Part shown: one piece after another, positions 45,779-55,627 of the stretch
How the letters are laid out: each line of letters begins with the position of its first letter
Position numbering within the stretch: position 1 is the stretch's first letter
DNA from: Sycon ciliatum
Lineage: Eukaryota; Porifera; Calcarea; Leucosolenida; Sycettidae
Direction: 5' to 3'
Assembly: GCF_964019385.1 (NCBI RefSeq)
Contig: NC_088645.1
Location: 19,891,158 to 19,955,157, forward strand
DNA: 64,000 nt
Translations under genes and position numbers: made by a program
The notes under the pieces: model-generated
Seen by the model: only the letters and a program-made list of their open reading frames with translations
Databases searched by the model: none
What the model was told of the DNA's origin: nothing

Positions 45779-46586
45779 GGCCGATTCCACACTACACCAA
45801 ATCCTGCCTAAAAAGCCATTTTTCAGGCACTTTTTAGGCAAGTTGCCATGGCGATCACTTTGAGAAACGCGCGAAAGTGAAAAGTGCTTGTTGTCTACAA
45901 AGCAACACCAGCACCCTCTTTCAAGGCAACTTTTTACCTTTTCAGGACACTTTTCTGACTTTTCTTCAGCCTTTTCGATTTTTTTCAGAATGTGTTCCCT
46001 GTCGTATCTTTCAGTTGTGGTGAGTTGTGAGCTGTCAACAATGCCTAGAGTCATGTTTAGCCAGGAGCTTGAGGGCAAGCTGATCGAGCTTTGGAGCGGA
46101 TATTTGAGGCGACCTACGGCCGGTACAGTTGGCAGGAGCTACGCCGGAGGAGATCGCCATCAAGCTGAATTTGTTTGCTGAACAGCTCCGGGAGGATACT
46201 GCGTCGATCGTCCATTCCAAAATCGACAACATGAAAACGAAGGCGAAAGGACTGTACGAGACATACACAACAAAAACTGCCACCGGAATGCCTGTTGGCG
46301 AGGTTGACAAATATTCGACCTATGATCTGGAATCCGCCTACACAGCGCGCGCTAGCGTGGTCAAATTTCAAGATTGGGCGCGCGAAAATGGGTGGTATTC
46401 GAGGATTTGGCCCAACAAAGAGCCTCTCCACTACCGCCGTTGCTAGATCAAGCACAGGAAAGCCTCACAGTCTAACCTTCAAAGCAAAGTCCCGTGATCG
46501 ACACTTGTAGGTGTGAATGCAGCTTCACTATAAGCCACTTTATGCCTTCAAGGCAAAGCCACTTTCGGCGTAGTGTGGAATCGGCC
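45779..46586. mobile_element. PIF/Harbinger-type element with TAA duplication (808 bp)
   Basis: Ends GGCCGATTCCACACTACACC and, reverse complemented, GGCCGATTCCACACTACGCC, flanked by TAA (45776-45778 and 46587-46589). The 3-bp TAA target and an inner Myb-like gene relic both point to PIF/Harbinger, which encodes a Myb-like accessory protein besides its transposase. The transposase is absent. Confidence 0.85.
46041..46446 (+). pseudogene. Myb/SANT-like accessory protein relic of the Harbinger element
   Basis: Starts MPRVMFSQELEGKLIELWSG, then shifts by one base near 46120 and continues ATPEEIAIKLNLFAEQLRED, VHSKIDNMKTKAKGLYETY and ASVVKFQDWARENGW to a stop at 46446. The helix pattern (KLIELW, EIAIKLN, KIDNMKTKAK) is that of the trihelix/Myb-like DNA-binding proteins of Harbinger transposons. 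Confidence 0.6.
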
Positions 46587-46794
46587 TAACAATTATCTTC
46601 ATGATCTTGGAACGGGCAACTTTGAAAGCCTATATCTCACGAACCATTGGACCGAATCACCTCAAATTTTCAACATAGACCCTTTAGGATACATATCCAT
46701 TCCTAAATTGATGCCGTTTACGCGATATGAGGAACTTCAAATTTTGACCCCTGTGAAGGTGGTCTGCCACCTTGAGTTCAATTATTTTGATACG

Positions 46795-47055
46795 ATGCCT
46801 CGCCAGATTTTTTCAGAAGTTTTGGAGTCAAAGCTCATCGACCTATGGGCTGCATATCAACAGACGAAGAATGGCAAGATTTAGAAACGCGCTGTTCTGA
46901 TTCACGACATACCTTGTATGGAGGCTCACCCACGTTCCGCCAGAACGTGTGTGAAAATCAGAATGGAGCGCATTGTGCGAGCTGTGAGGGTGCTCAGCTG
47001 AAGAAGTTTCGGAAGCACGAAATCAAAATATTGGATGAATTTCTTAGGCCCGGGT
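46795..47055 (+). pseudogene. second Myb-like fragment
   Basis: MPRQIFSEVLESKLIDLWAAY is clearly related to the start of the preceding relic but stops after 29 codons. It lies outside the element borders, so it marks another, older Harbinger-type copy. Confidence 0.5.
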
Positions 47056-47512
47056 AGCTTCGTCTTTGACCAGGTTTGGGCCTTTCGCTTCATGCTTTTG
47101 TTTGTTCCGTGTGACTAAACACAACATTGCAACGTGGGAGCCCTTCATCCACTTTACGTGGATCACCCACGTACCCGTTTCCGTTACGTGGGAACTAAAC
47201 CTCCCTAGTTTTCGCGCCTGGCGCGTGAGTGACTAAACAACAACTTCAAACGAACAACTACAACTACTGTATCAGCATAAGAAGTGCAGCTAGCTCTGCG
47301 GACAACTGTGGCTTCAAGAATAGTCCAATCAGTCGTGGGCTGACATGCGATGAAGAACACTATTCACTATTCAGACGCAAACTAAACTTTGTTCTAAAAC
47401 ATTTTTGAGACGAGACCATGCGTATACATGCCGGCAGCGAGTTTCTATGGTTTTTGGATCCGCGCGTTTTTTTACGCAACCTTTCACATACACCGTGTGA
47501 ACACATGCTGGA
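47056..47512. other. no gene recognised
   Basis: Unique sequence with ACGTGGR repeats at 47133-47195. Confidence 0.4.
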
Positions 47513-47793
47513 TAATAGGGACCTTTCGCATTTGCTACGAATCGAATGCGAAACGAAAGTTTGATTCGGCTCGTAATCGTTTCGTTGAAAACAGAATTCA
47601 GGTTTCGCAAGTCGTCATGCAAATGTCCATGGCAACTACGAATACGGCCAGGAGCTTGGCGAGTTGGCGCGGCGTACGGGTGTTTACACGCACACGTGCA
47701 TGGATCAGGGAATCAAGGGCAAAAATGTGTACCTGGCAAAACATGTGTACCTGGCCAAATAAATGTGTACCTGACGGATTCGGAGCGTGCCAC

Positions 47794-47814
47794 CAAGAGT
47801 ACATAAACCTCTTG
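47794..47814. mobile_element. 21-bp palindromic insertion in the left arm
   Basis: CAAGAG, nine bases, CTCTTG, flanked by GTGCCAC on both sides (47787-47793, 47815-47821). The opposite arm has a single GTGCCAC at this point (reverse complement at 47962-47968) and no insert. Confidence 0.75.
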
Positions 47815-48022
47815 GTGCCACGAATGAAGAGGCTTCCATTCGTGAAAACGAGCTCTCCGCAGGGACTCTGACGAATCCTCGAACCTGGGTTCACCTGGGT
47901 TCGAGGATTCGTCAGAGTCGCCGCGGAGAGCTCGTTTTCACGAATGAAAGCCTCTTCATTCGTGGCACGCTCCGAATCCGTCAGGTACACATTTATTTGG
48001 GTATTCGTAGTTGCCATCATAT

Positions 48023-48060
48023 CAGGGAGTAGTACAATACCGGTATTGTACTACTCCCTG
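48023..48060. mobile_element. 38-bp perfect palindromic insertion in the right arm
   Basis: CAGGGAGTAGTACAATACC followed by its exact reverse complement. GTTGCCAT lies at 48010-48017 and again at 48061-48068, with five extra bases (CATAT) on the left. The opposite arm shows one ATGGCAAC (47629-47636) and no insert. Confidence 0.88.
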
Positions 48061-48191
48061 GTTGCCATGCAGATTTGCATTACGACTCGCGAAACCTGAA
48101 TTCTGTTTTCAACGAAACGATTACGAGACGCATCAAACTATTTACTTTCGTTTCGCATTCGATTCGTAGCAAATGTGAAAGGTCCCTATTA

Positions 48192-50135
48192 GTAGTTTTG
48201 TACTGCAATCAGTTATACGCAGTTTGTACCTCGTGTGAACCGCACCTTAGGCAAACACACAGGAATACATACGCCGAGGAGCAAGTCGCACAGTTTGCTA
48301 CCTTTTAGGCCAGGTTCTCTTTATATGGAGCCACAACACAATACAATCAGTACACAATCATGTGGGACCATCATCATACCGGGAAACTGCTACACGCATT
48401 TGGTAATTATTTGCTCTCTGCATTGCGTTTCATGTCTGATGCGTATATACGGCAATTTCCATCTCCAGAGGAAACTACCGGTACACACACATATCTCCAA
48501 ATTTTCAGCTGGCTCAGTCGCAGCACACTTCCAACGCGAGCAGTGTCTGCTTCTTCTGCAAGAAATCTGTTGTCGAGGACAACATTCGAAGGAGATGTTT
48601 TCAGATGTGTAATGGAAAAAGGCATGGGCGGGTGCGGTGCTTGTTTTCTTCATAAAAAAACGAAGATGCTAAGTTAGGTGAAAAAGGACAGGGATAATTT
48701 CGCACTGTAACGAGGCCGTGTCAACTCGACTCGACTGCTCAAAGTTCGGAGATTGCCACGAAAGGCGTCTGCAGCAGTTCACTGTTGCCGTCAATAATAT
48801 GCCAGTTAGTGCCAATGTAATTTTAAGGTCCTGGGATGTTCCGCACGTGCCGAAACGCCATTACAGGCTTGGCTCGCTGATCGGAACTCTCGCTCGTCCC
48901 CTGGCGGCCGCACGCAAGTCACTGTCCAAGGGAAACTCAGATTGTGCTGGAGATGTCAGCGGCAAGGACCGAAAGCGAAGTATATCGACTATGAGTGAGA
49001 CTAGGGGTATGGAGAAAACTCCTTCAACCTCCACCAACAGCAGAATGCCGGCGCCTGGCCAGGTCTTGATCATGGTGAGCAACGTCAAGGGAGACGTTAT
49101 AATGTTTATGGTGGCTCACAAGCGCCTGTGAACATGAATTGCCTCTGCACGCAGGATATGAGAGCGTCCATTAGCCTGCCAGATATCATCGTCACGGAGA
49201 ACATGTAACACTTGGATGAGGTCTTTGCAACTGCAATTGCTTTCGCGGATCCATAATATCACCAACACTTACAGTGCACAAAGCTGTCCTCAGTCATTGG
49301 CCGTGTAAGCCCACGGAAAGTATGATCCCTCCATGATCATCCAAATCGCCCATGCGTGACTGAAAATACAATGTATCCACTCATGTGGTTAATTAATGAG
49401 CTGCTAATATACATGTATGGTCACCCACAGAGCGACTGTGTTTCTGTAAAGAGAGTACAGTCATGTGCAATTTTATAATTGTGCTGTTCTTGGCATGGCA
49501 GTCAATTGTCTAGTTTTTCCTGCCATATGATGTACATGTTCAATTGCTCCTCTCTTTGTGAAGAATTCGCAGAGGATGCCAACTGCACATTCATCGAATC
49601 CAGCAAAATCCTTCTGCTCTTCTAGTTCCGACATGGTTGGTTTGAAAAAGACTGGATATTTATCTTGCCTTCATGTGTATAGCGTCTTATAGTATGATTT
49701 TTGCAATTATTACCTACTACACCCTCTCATGATTTCCTTGCGTGACGCACACATTGCAATGCCAATTGACCCCCCCCCCATTTAATCCAAGAAACACACA
49801 TGCATGCTCTGCCGAGGCAAACCCATCCATTTCCATGACATTTTCTCGACTTCAATATTGCTATCTTCTAGAATGTAGATCATTTTCTTCAATTCCACAT
49901 TTACTTTCCTATTCTTGAATTTTCTTCCGCATTCAGCACCATTGTATTTTAGTCCTTCAAAGAGAAGTGCTATGCTTCCAAGTACATTCTCTGTCGTGCA
50001 CGTGTCCAATGCACGAGTAAAAACATTATGCAAAGAGAAAAGGATCTACATTGTATAAGTTACTAGATATGACTAACCGCAGGGTGAACCCAGTGTGCTG
50101 ACAGTGCTCAACACCGCGGAGGCAGAGCGTCATAC
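48192..50135. other. no gene recognised
   Basis: Two moderately long plus-strand frames (48360-48677 and 48718-49131) have protein-like composition but no recognisable motif, and lack splice or promoter support. They could be exons of an unknown gene or chance frames. Confidence 0.4.
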
Positions 50136-50241
50136 AGAACAGAACAACAAGGACAATCAAGGCTTGCTTGCTGCGACTTGAGTTTTCATGCTCTCGCAAT
50201 CATCAGGCAACAAGCCTTGATTGTCTTTGTTGATCTGTTCT
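50136..50241. repeat. 106-bp hairpin-forming inverted repeat
   Basis: The left arm AGAACAGAACAACAAGGACA continuing ATCAAGGCTTG pairs, with a few mismatches, with the right arm CAAGCCTTGATTGTC continuing to GATCTGTTCT. The loop is about 45 nt. Flanks show no duplication. Confidence 0.75.
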
Positions 50242-50628
50242 AGATATGACTAACAATTTTTTTCCTTTATCTTTACGTACTTCGTGTACTGTAATTACTA
50301 CATCCTCCGATCCTAGCTTGTATTTTTAGGCAACTACATTATTAAAGTATTTGTCCATTTCCTTCAGAGTACTACATAACTCTTGCACAAGGTGAACTCC
50401 CTACCGAAAGGCATAGTCCAGGCACCAAATATGCACTTCGTGTGGGATTTCACCTTATACAACAGTGGTGTAGTACAGTGCTCTTAAGGAAGTGTAAACT
50501 TATTTTGACGATTCCCTGCCAGCCGGGTGACCGGCAAATTTAATCACCTGGACTTGAACATTTTCCTCCAAAAAATTGATCCTACAATCACGCTCTTGTA
50601 CACACCAGCACAAAGCACAACTTGTGCC

Positions 50629-50677
50629 CAGGGAGTACTAGTAGTAAGATTCTTACTGCTAAGTAGTACTAGTACTG
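50629..50677. mobile_element. ultra-short palindromic insertion, 49 bp (older)
   Basis: Starts CAGGGAGTACTAGTAGTAAG and ends TAGTACTAGTACTG, with inner CTTACTGCTAAG. The flanks CTTGTGCC and GTTGTGCG share TTGTGC. A diverged member of the CAGGGAG family. Confidence 0.55.
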
Positions 50678-50941
50678 GTTGTGCGTGCGGAGATATAATA
50701 GGACATGATTGTACCGGTAGATGTACATGTAGATGTACTGAAGTATGTAGTAAATTTTCAACTCTGAGTTTCTCTCGTGTCGATAGATGTGATGGAAAGT
50801 AGGAAAATGTTAAAAAGAAAATTAATGGTCATATGCACCATCAAGATATCAGGCAGCACTGCAAGCGTAGATCGAGAGCCAGATGTTGCGCAATTGATGT
50901 CATTGGCAAGACTAAGAGCATGCATGTACCTGATTCAAATA

Positions 50942-51122
50942 CCGTGTTTCCCCGATTATAAGTCGCACTCGATTATAAGTCGCACCCCCATTTCCAGGTT
51001 TGAGCAATATTGTTTGATATATTGACTTCAGTAGTAAGTCATGCTCGATTGTAAGTCGTACCCCCTTTTTCACCCTTGATTTTTAGTGTATAAAGGTGCG
51101 ACCTAGAATCGGGGAAATACGG
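50942..51122. mobile_element. TA-flanked MITE (181 bp), family A, second copy
   Basis: Starts CCGTGTTTCCCCGATTATAA and ends ATCGGGGAAATACGG, preceded by TA; the right TA has drifted to TG. Full-length homologue of 30936-31117. Confidence 0.82.
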
Positions 51123-51258
51123 TGCATGTACAGCCAGGCGTAATAAATGCGCAAGAAAATGTTGAGAAGGGAGATTCCTAGTTGTAGAGGTGTCATGTAG
51201 CCGCTCAAAATCGTCTACTGATCAATGCATGCGATAGAGAGCTGCTCACTGCGGCGGA

Positions 51259-51732
51259 TCACTTACTAATGGATACCGCAATGTTGTTGGTCGCTCCAGA
51301 CGAACACTGGAATTTAACGGTGTACTCATGATCACCATCACGGATGCGCTTGGTAGTAGGCTCATGATTGAAGCTGCGTAGCACAGCGAACACCTGCTCC
51401 GACGGTTCGCAGCCGACGTTGATCATGCCTCCAGACGCACCGTTGTAGAAGGCGATTGTGAGCACGGTACCCTGCTCTCCCAGCGAGTACCTGATGTAGC
51501 CTTCACATCGCGTGTAACTGAGGAACGTCTCAAACGTGCCGAAGCTTCTCACATCGGCAGAGGCACCAGGGTGAATGGTCACCGGCCAGCTCTGACCGCC
51601 CAGATGACCTTGACGAAAGAAGTTGCCACGGAAAACGAGTTCTTCCGATATTTCATTCTTAATGGTGATATGCACGGCATTTTGTCGCGTTGCAACCACA
51701 GGGCCAATACGAACGAAATCGGTACTATCCAT
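51259..51732 (-). CDS. actinoporin/lectin-fold-like protein, copy 1
   Basis: A single exon of 157 residues (start MDSTDFVRIGP). An upstream in-frame ATG at 51795 was rejected because it lies only about 40 bp from the TATA box, whereas 51732 gives the ~100-bp spacing of the other three genes. The family pattern is VHITIKNEISEELVFRGNFF, WPVTIHPG, CEGYIRYSLGEQGTVLTIAF, NVGCEP, RSFNHEPTTKRIRDG, and a final beta strand ending SISK. The order of strands, the central GY-Y-DG-LTIAF block and the NES/NET start recall actinoporin-like proteins and fungal fruit-body lectins, which share one beta-sandwich fold. The N-terminal amphipathic helix needed for pore formation in true actinoporins is not evident and no signal peptide is seen. 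A cytosolic or glycan/lipid-binding role is therefore as likely as cytolysis. Function is inference. Confidence 0.82.
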   Translation of the reverse strand: MDSTDFVRIGPVVATRQNAVHITIKNEISEELVFRGNFFRQGHLGGQSWPVTIHPGASADVRSFGTFETFLSYTRCEGYIRYSLGEQGTVLTIAFYNGASGGMINVGCEPSEQVFAVLRSFNHEPTTKRIRDGDHEYTVKFQCSSGATNNIAVSISK

Positions 51733-51832
51733 TTTGAAATGCAATGCGCGAAGTGAAACGCTTTCCGACAGGCAATCGGTGGGTCTCTCTTCCAATCCTG
51801 AAGGGATGCTTGTAGCGTTCCTGCGCTTCCTT

Positions 51833-51839
51833 TTTTATA
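51833..51839 (-). promoter_or_regulatory. TATA box, copy 1
   Basis: The minus strand reads GGGGGTTATAAAAAAGG, about 104 bp before the start codon. Confidence 0.75.
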
Positions 51840-53402
51840 ACCCCCTGCGTGAACGCTGGAACCAACTCATGACATCGATGGAAAGCATTGCGGATAGAGT
51901 CTACCTAAGGCACAGTCACAACAGATACAAGGAGTTGTGGAGAGATTGAAACTTGATAATCGGATAGCAAGCGATGTACGGGTAGACAAGGACAAATGCT
52001 CTAAAGATGGTGAACAAAATACCGTGAGGGGCGCTGGCAACCGTGAACGGCTGTTGGACCCGTACGCTGTCTGTGAGAACGAGGTTTGTGCAGGAAGACA
52101 CTCAGTAAATACACAATTATAACACTTCAACGTCAAACGTGAAAGGGAGCCAGCCATTGTAGGCGTGATGTTGAGTTTGAAGTAAGTAATCATTATTGTC
52201 TGTTCGGACTATAATATTATGCATGCAGGGTATGTACACTTGTAGAATCGGTGGCACAAAAGGGATTGCCTCAGCTGGATGTGTAAACTCACTGTCGATG
52301 TATAGAAAGGAGATAGCTATATGTGTCAATCCACTGCCAACATGCTGATTATCCCAATAGTGCTGCTTTTGAGGTGCATGTTGTTGTGTGTTTGGAGGTG
52401 TGATTATCATCGACCACGTACTAGCAGCCCATAATTATGACAGAGACCTCAGACACCAGACTAAAACATAGCTATACCTCCATTTCAAACGAAGTAGACG
52501 TTTGAGAATAGTTTCGAGTTTGTTCTTCTACAATCATGGAACATGCACTGCATGAAGCAGTTACGTAATGTTTCTGTGGACTGAAGCAACACAACGGGTT
52601 AGGAGTAGTATGGCTGCATTGATTTCTGCCCATTCTTGTAGTGGACGGGGTCGAATGACGTGGGTAGTTGCTCCAGGCGCCACAGCATTTGATACAAGTC
52701 CCAGTCAGAGTGGCATACACGTTGACCAATAGCTACTGTATGTTCATGTATAGTTTGTGTGAATTCGGCTTGCACAGGGAGGCATACGGAACTTTAAAAA
52801 TTCATTTGGGTCCGATGATTGGGTGTGTGATAGAAAAGCAACAAGGTCGTGGAAGTGATGCAAGCATTGTCTACCACAACTCACGCATTAGTCGCCATAT
52901 CACCCACAGTTCTACCATAATGCAGACACGGCATGCCATATCGCACATATTGTCCACCATGCTCCTCCCATTATCCACCAGCTAGGCACGTATGTTCCAT
53001 CGTAACCCATACAGTCCTAAAGTCAGTGGAGGATTTGGTAAAAAAAATCGAATTGTGACAGCGAAGAAGAACCTGTCCGGCAAGCTGCTGCTGAGTTTGT
53101 AATCTCATTCATTTGGTGGTAAGTGAACTGAACCATATCTATGTCACTATACATTGTACCATGATTTGCGGGCCCTGTTCACGTACATGCACATGTATAT
53201 ACAATGTACAGCAGTTTCCAATCACGTGGTGGAATCTCAGTTTCTGGCAGTTGCACTATTCTCTTGTAGTGGCCATCAGCGGAGAGAGGAAACGTACGCA
53301 AGATATGAACAGTCAGCATCCATGAAAATTTAAAACAATCGCGGTTTGTGTTAGACTCGGCTACAGTTAGTACCCTGCGCTATGTATACATTGCCCTACA
53401 GT
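51840..53402. other. no gene recognised
   Basis: Unique sequence with TGTACATG-type palindromes near 53185-53210. No supported frame. Confidence 0.45.
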
Positions 53403-53588
53403 TAGGGTCCGGCGGATTCTGCCGGCAGAGAAATAGGCAGATCTCGGTACTTTTTCTGGTAAGTTCCATGCATGTTTGGTACGTGGATAAAAAAAATGGA
53501 GCAGAATTCGAGGAATTGCCCGCCATAAGGTTTGTATGGTTCTGCCAATTTCACTGCTTTTCGAGCAGAATCTGCCGGTGCCTACGGG
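53403..53588. mobile_element. hAT-like MITE (186 bp)
   Basis: TAGGGTCCGGCGGATTCTGC on the left pairs with GCAGAATCTGCCGGTGCCTA on the right. CTACAGT flanks both sides (53396-53402 and 53589-53595), seven of eight bases of a duplication. A few extra bases (CGGG) lie inside the right border. Confidence 0.6.
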
Positions 53589-54317
53589 CTACAGTGACTA
53601 TTGTGGCGAATCTAAGCACCTGCATGGATAGGTTAGTAAAGGCTCACTTCGATTTTAAATCAGATGGGATCACTGAAAGCAGGCATTCGCATGAAAAGCA
53701 GTCAAAATTATGTAAGGGATCCCAGCTCTACCGAGAACCTGTACTACTTTAAGTTAACATTCAGTGAGTCCGACTGGGATCAGCAGTACACAATGGATTT
53801 ATGTACATGTACTCTGGATCCAATCTGACTTGCATTATGCACCGCAAGCATGTCTGGAAATCCCCCCCCCCCCCCGCCTCCCCAAGCCAGTAAATTAGCT
53901 TCACGCACCTACACAAATCCACGCCATGATTTCAAAAGAGAATGTTTATCATATCTACATGAACTAATAAGGTCCAAGAGTAGGTTGCTTTAGAAGAATG
54001 ATTTAGGGAGAAGAGAGGAGAAAATTAGTCAGATGTGAAAGGACACCTCCGAACCGTGAAAGGATTGCAAAGAGGAATGAAATCTCATCGCAAATCAGAC
54101 TAAGATGGGAGAACGATCGAAGTAAAAAGTTGTTGTAGATGAGACATTCAGAGTATAAGGTAGTAGGTTAGAAAGTCTCAATTGTCGTTTCAAAGAAGAA
54201 AGCCAGTCATCAGTCTCTGTTGGCAGATAAAGAGAAAAGAAATAGAGGAGAATATTTGGATTTGGTTGAGCAGCCGTTCGAGGTCCATTACTGGTCCTGT
54301 GTCCGCAGGTACCCCAC
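53589..54317. other. no gene; poly(C) tract
   Basis: A C13 run at 53863-53875. The last ~100 bp (from about 54225) is the 3' flank of copy 2 and is conserved with the 3' flank of copy 3. Confidence 0.5.
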
Positions 54318-54758
54318 TCACTGGCTGACCGTAACAGTGACCTTGTTCACAGCACCGGATGTGCACTGGAATCGGACTGTGTACTCGCGTGGACCGTCAC
54401 GGATGCGCTTTGTTGTAGGCTCATAGTTGAAGCTACGCATCTCCGTCCAGACCTCCTTGGGTGGCTCACAACCAACGTTGGTCTTGTTCTCCGACTTGCC
54501 GTTGAAGAAAGCGATGGTCATGTGCTTGCCATCCTCGCCGAATCCATAGCTGACGTAACCGGAGCAGTCGGAGTATGTTTCTCCCTCCTTAGCGCCGCAG
54601 CAGCTGACGTCAATGAACTGGCCAGGGCGAACGGAGACCGGCCATTGCTCACCGCTCAACTTGCCCTCACGGTAGAAGTCACCACGATACACAAACTCAG
54701 TCGACGTTTCGTTCTTGATGTAAACCTGAACCTCGTTCTTCATTGGAGACGCAGCCAT
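54318..54758 (-). CDS. actinoporin/lectin-fold-like protein, copy 2
   Basis: A single exon of 146 residues from MAASPMKNEVQVYIKNETS to a conserved TVTVSQ end. Blocks in order: NETSTEFVYRGDFYREGKLS, WPVSVRPGQFIDVSCCG, CSGYVSYGFGEDGKHMTIAF, NVGCEPPKEVWTEMRSFNY, RIRDGPREYTVRFQCTSG. It has five cysteines, including an adjacent pair. No signal peptide or membrane segment. It is most similar to copy 3 (57120-57566), including the 3' flank (GTTGAGCAGCCGTT on the plus strand), so these two arose by recent tandem duplication. The likely fold and the doubt about function are as for copy 1. Confidence 0.87.
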   Translation of the reverse strand: MAASPMKNEVQVYIKNETSTEFVYRGDFYREGKLSGEQWPVSVRPGQFIDVSCCGAKEGETYSDCSGYVSYGFGEDGKHMTIAFFNGKSENKTNVGCEPPKEVWTEMRSFNYEPTTKRIRDGPREYTVRFQCTSGAVNKVTVTVSQ

Positions 54759-54854
54759 TTTGGAAAAGGTAAAGACGGTAGGAATCTGAACAAGAGAAGT
54801 GGACTGAATAAATTCTTTTCAACCTGATGATGAGTTTGAAGGTCTTCCATGACC

Positions 54855-54863
54855 ATTTTATAG
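54855..54863 (-). promoter_or_regulatory. TATA box, copy 2
   Basis: The minus strand reads GGAACCTATAAAATGG, about 101 bp before the start codon. Confidence 0.8.
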
Positions 54864-55567
54864 GTTCCTCAGTCGGTCGGAATTCATGCTCGGAGCTGGA
54901 CATCGGCTCGGCTTGAAGCTATTCGACAGCGTGTCCACACGTGACACATCTCTAAGCAGCGAGAGGACAACGATTTTTTTTTACAAGATACACAACCCAC
55001 CGGCAGGCACATGGGGCTAGCATGGGGTGAGATGGTGCTGGTATTTGTGCTGGCCATCTGTCACGGGTACGCGGACTGAAGTTGTGGCGATTGGGTTTAC
55101 GAAGGATGGATCTAGTAGATGAACGGCAGATTACTGGTGGGAAAGTTGATACCTAGTGGTTTTTAGACTCAGTCCTAGGCGTGTGGTTGTGTTTGGTATC
55201 AGGGGAATAGGAGTAACTTGATCATATGATATCTTGTGAGAATCAACACGATTCCTAGGGCGGTATGAATACCACAAACGGCGAGTTGTGAAATCCCTGC
55301 TGGGTACGGTGACGATAGCAGAATAGCGCAGAACAGGAGAGCGAAGAATGGACTTGATGAGAAACCTATCTTAGTTGGAGGAGATCCTTTCCCACATACA
55401 GGTGCGAATAGGCGTTTGAATATGCCTGGCACGTTTATCCTGGCGTTATAATTATCTCCTGACGGAACTTCAAAGCATGGTAATAGGAGGACAAGCACAT
55501 AATCGTGGATGAAGTAAGTCAAATAACACCATTAGTATCATTATGTCGGGCAGGATGGCGTAATGGC

Positions 55568-55627
55568 GTGGACATACAAGGAGGTTCACATGCAGAGTTA
55601 GTATTTACAGGGTCGTATCACAGACAA
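55568..55627 (+). pseudogene. possible relic of the actinoporin/lectin-like family, opposite strand
   Basis: The plus strand reads HAELVFTGSYHRQ. Copy 1 has EELVFRGNFFRQ and copy 2 TEFVYRGDFYRE at the same place. Similarity fades on both sides, so this may be chance. Confidence 0.25.

Larger units (their letters stand above)
47513..48191. mobile_element. foldback element carrying two smaller insertions (~680 bp)
   Basis: Two inverted arms meet at about 47889, starting TAATAGGGACCTTTC from both ends. The arms share CAGAATTCAGGTTTCGC, CTACGAATCGAATGCGAAAC and GACGGATTCGGAGCGTGCCA. The left arm carries about 110 bp absent from the right (47644-47755), plus a 21-bp palindromic insertion (47794-47814). 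The right arm carries a 38-bp palindromic insertion (48023-48060). Non-coding. Confidence 0.85.

Noticed and set aside
48718..49131. 137-residue plus-strand frame
   Set aside because: Composition is protein-like, but no motif, splice partner or promoter was found; left as unassigned sequence.
50484..50516. GACGATTCCCTG as a CAGGGAG-family end
   Set aside because: The presumed left end (GGAAGTGT) is too diverged and the flanks share no direct repeat.
51733..51795. Upstream ATG extending copy 1 of the cluster by 21 residues
   Set aside because: It lies about 40 bp from the TATA box, whereas the three paralogues start about 100 bp from theirs; the extra residues have no counterpart in the paralogues.
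53348..53752. 134-residue plus-strand frame
   Set aside because: It runs straight through a MITE with inverted ends, so it is a chance frame.
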